A stretch of DNA of 7,162 nt from Comamonadaceae bacterium (GTDB taxonomy: Bacteria; Pseudomonadota; Gammaproteobacteria; Burkholderiales; Burkholderiaceae_C), in assembly GCA_947458345.1 (NCBI GenBank), contig CANHBU010000090.1:1-7162 (forward strand), read 5' to 3'. Below the pieces are notes generated by a model. It did no database searches and had not been told where the DNA came from. It worked only from the letters and a program-made list of their open reading frames with translations. How positions within the stretch are numbered: position 1 is the stretch's first letter; each line of letters starts with the position of its first letter. Shown in pieces: positions 6,385-7,162 of this stretch. The position numbers and the translations under genes are program-made.

Positions 6385-7162
6385 TCAAGCCGGCGTGACC
6401 GCGCTTCGAGCCTCTTTTTGGCGCATCATGATGGCGGCGCAGGCATGGCTGGCCAGGGCGCGCAGCACCCCATCGGTGCGCTCGAGCTGTTGCAGGCAGC
6501 GCTCAATCGGCAAGACCCGGGTGTTGAGGTCCTGCTCGGCGGTGTATTCCCAGACAAAAGGCAGGCCGCTGAGCCCTTCTGCCAGGCCGATCACGGCACC
6601 CTGGCCGAGCTCGACGCTGTACGCGCCCCAACTGGCCCGTGCCTTGCCCGAAATCACCATCACCGCCACCCCTGGATGGTCCTGGCCCGGTCCGCCCAGG
6701 CTCTGCCCAGCGCGGAAAACCTGCACCGGCAGCTGATCGCTGGCCTGCAATTGCAAAGCCATGGCCTGCTCGGCGCTCATGCGCTCACCTGGCAGCCGGG
6801 CCTTGTCATCGAGCAGCACCCGCAGCAACTCTGGCCCGGTGTAGGTGCGATCGCCCAGCACCGCATAGGCGGGTGCCAGCACGCCAGCCGCTTGTTGCCA
6901 AGCCAGCTGCGCCACCAACTGCTGTTGCAAATTGAGCGCCATCAGCAGCATGGGCAGCAAGCCCGTGTCCGCTGCAAGGCGGTCGCGCCAGGGCCCTGCG
7001 GCCAAGAGCACGACCGACACCGGGCCTTGCGCGTGCACCGTCATGTGATGCAGACCCGGCTCAAACAAGGCGTGCGCACCAAACACCGAGCCCGGGCCGA
7101 GCGTGCAGTCTTGCCCCCGATCCTGCCGCTGGCTGACACTAACCTGGCCATCAATGACCAGA
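6385..7162 (-). CDS. Protein with two cyclic-nucleotide-binding-like (Crp/cNBD) domains, no visible HTH; 5' end outside window
   Basis: The frame is open from the right edge (7162) to the TGA at 6385, giving 258 visible residues, and the true start lies outside. The first part (visible residues 1-60) reads as the second half of a cNBD beta-roll: LVIDGQVSVSQ, then LGPGSVFGAHALFEPG, then a strand and helices. A helical linker follows. Visible residues 145-228 form a second such fold: PVQVFRAGQSL, VAVMVISGKA, ELGQGAVIGLAEGLSG, and a closing helix with IERCLQQLERTDGVLRALA. In both domains the phosphate-binding cassette lacks the arginine needed for ordinary cAMP binding: HHM (visible 38-40) and FVWEY (202-206) stand where R-S/T-A is usual. 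After the second domain only about 30 residues remain, with no helix-turn-helix. It is therefore unlikely to be an ordinary Crp/Fnr regulator by itself. A role as a sensor or partner of the Liv transporter is inferred only from position. An N-terminal domain outside the window cannot be excluded. Confidence 0.75.
   Translation of the reverse strand, partial: LVIDGQVSVSQRQDRGQDCTLGPGSVFGAHALFEPGLHHMTVHAQGPVSVVLLAAGPWRDRLAADTGLLPMLLMALNLQQQLVAQLAWQQAAGVLAPAYAVLGDRTYTGPELLRVLLDDKARLPGERMSAEQAMALQLQASDQLPVQVFRAGQSLGGPGQDHPGVAVMVISGKARASWGAYSVELGQGAVIGLAEGLSGLPFVWEYTAEQDLNTRVLPIERCLQQLERTDGVLRALASHACAAIMMRQKEARSAVTPA

Noticed and set aside
5483..6736. Long plus-strand open frame of 417 codons opposite livH and the cNBD gene
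   Set aside because: It is rich in Gln, His and Arg, crosses the boundary of two well-supported minus-strand genes and the gap between them, and matches no family I know.
1..7162. CRISPR arrays, insertion sequences, tRNA or rRNA genes, toxin-antitoxin or phage genes
   Set aside because: I looked on both strands and saw no spaced direct repeats, transposase motifs or RNA gene patterns; the window is filled by metabolic and transport genes.

Overview
The window looks like a stretch of chromosome from a GC-rich Gram-negative bacterium, most likely a betaproteobacterium of the Burkholderiales. This is an inference from the strong G/C bias at third codon positions and from the style of the Liv permease and ATPase proteins; no rRNA or other marker gene is present. 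Every gene I can support lies on the minus strand, so the region reads from high to low coordinates. Coding density is very high and no gap exceeds about 150 bases.

In transcription order: (1) 7162-6385, the 3' part of a gene for a protein with two cyclic-nucleotide-binding-like (Crp/cNBD) folds and no visible DNA-binding domain; (2) 6322-2780, a complete four-gene block for the membrane and ATPase parts of a branched-chain amino acid type (HAAT/Liv) ABC importer, livH-livM-livG-livF, in which each gene overlaps the next by 1-4 bases; (3) 2779-2632, an intergenic stretch with an imperfect inverted repeat; (4) 2631-2173, a small [2Fe-2S] subunit; and (5) 2169-1, a large molybdopterin subunit with a Tat signal, which runs off the left edge only a few residues before its expected end. 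The last two form a molybdenum hydroxylase of the xanthine dehydrogenase/isoquinoline 1-oxidoreductase (IorAB) type.

How they may work together (inference): the Liv proteins would import a small organic solute delivered by a periplasmic binding protein that is not in the window. The Tat-exported hydroxylase would oxidise an aldehyde or N-heteroaromatic compound in the periplasm. The shared direction and short gap fit an uptake-plus-oxidation locus, but the gap and its inverted repeat could equally separate two transcription units. The substrate cannot be read from the sequence. The most unusual points are the tandem, apparently degenerate cNBD protein beside the transporter, the Lys-to-Arg change in the LivF Walker A motif, and the C-terminal membrane extension of LivM. 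I found no CRISPR array, insertion sequence, tRNA or rRNA gene, and no convincing new system.
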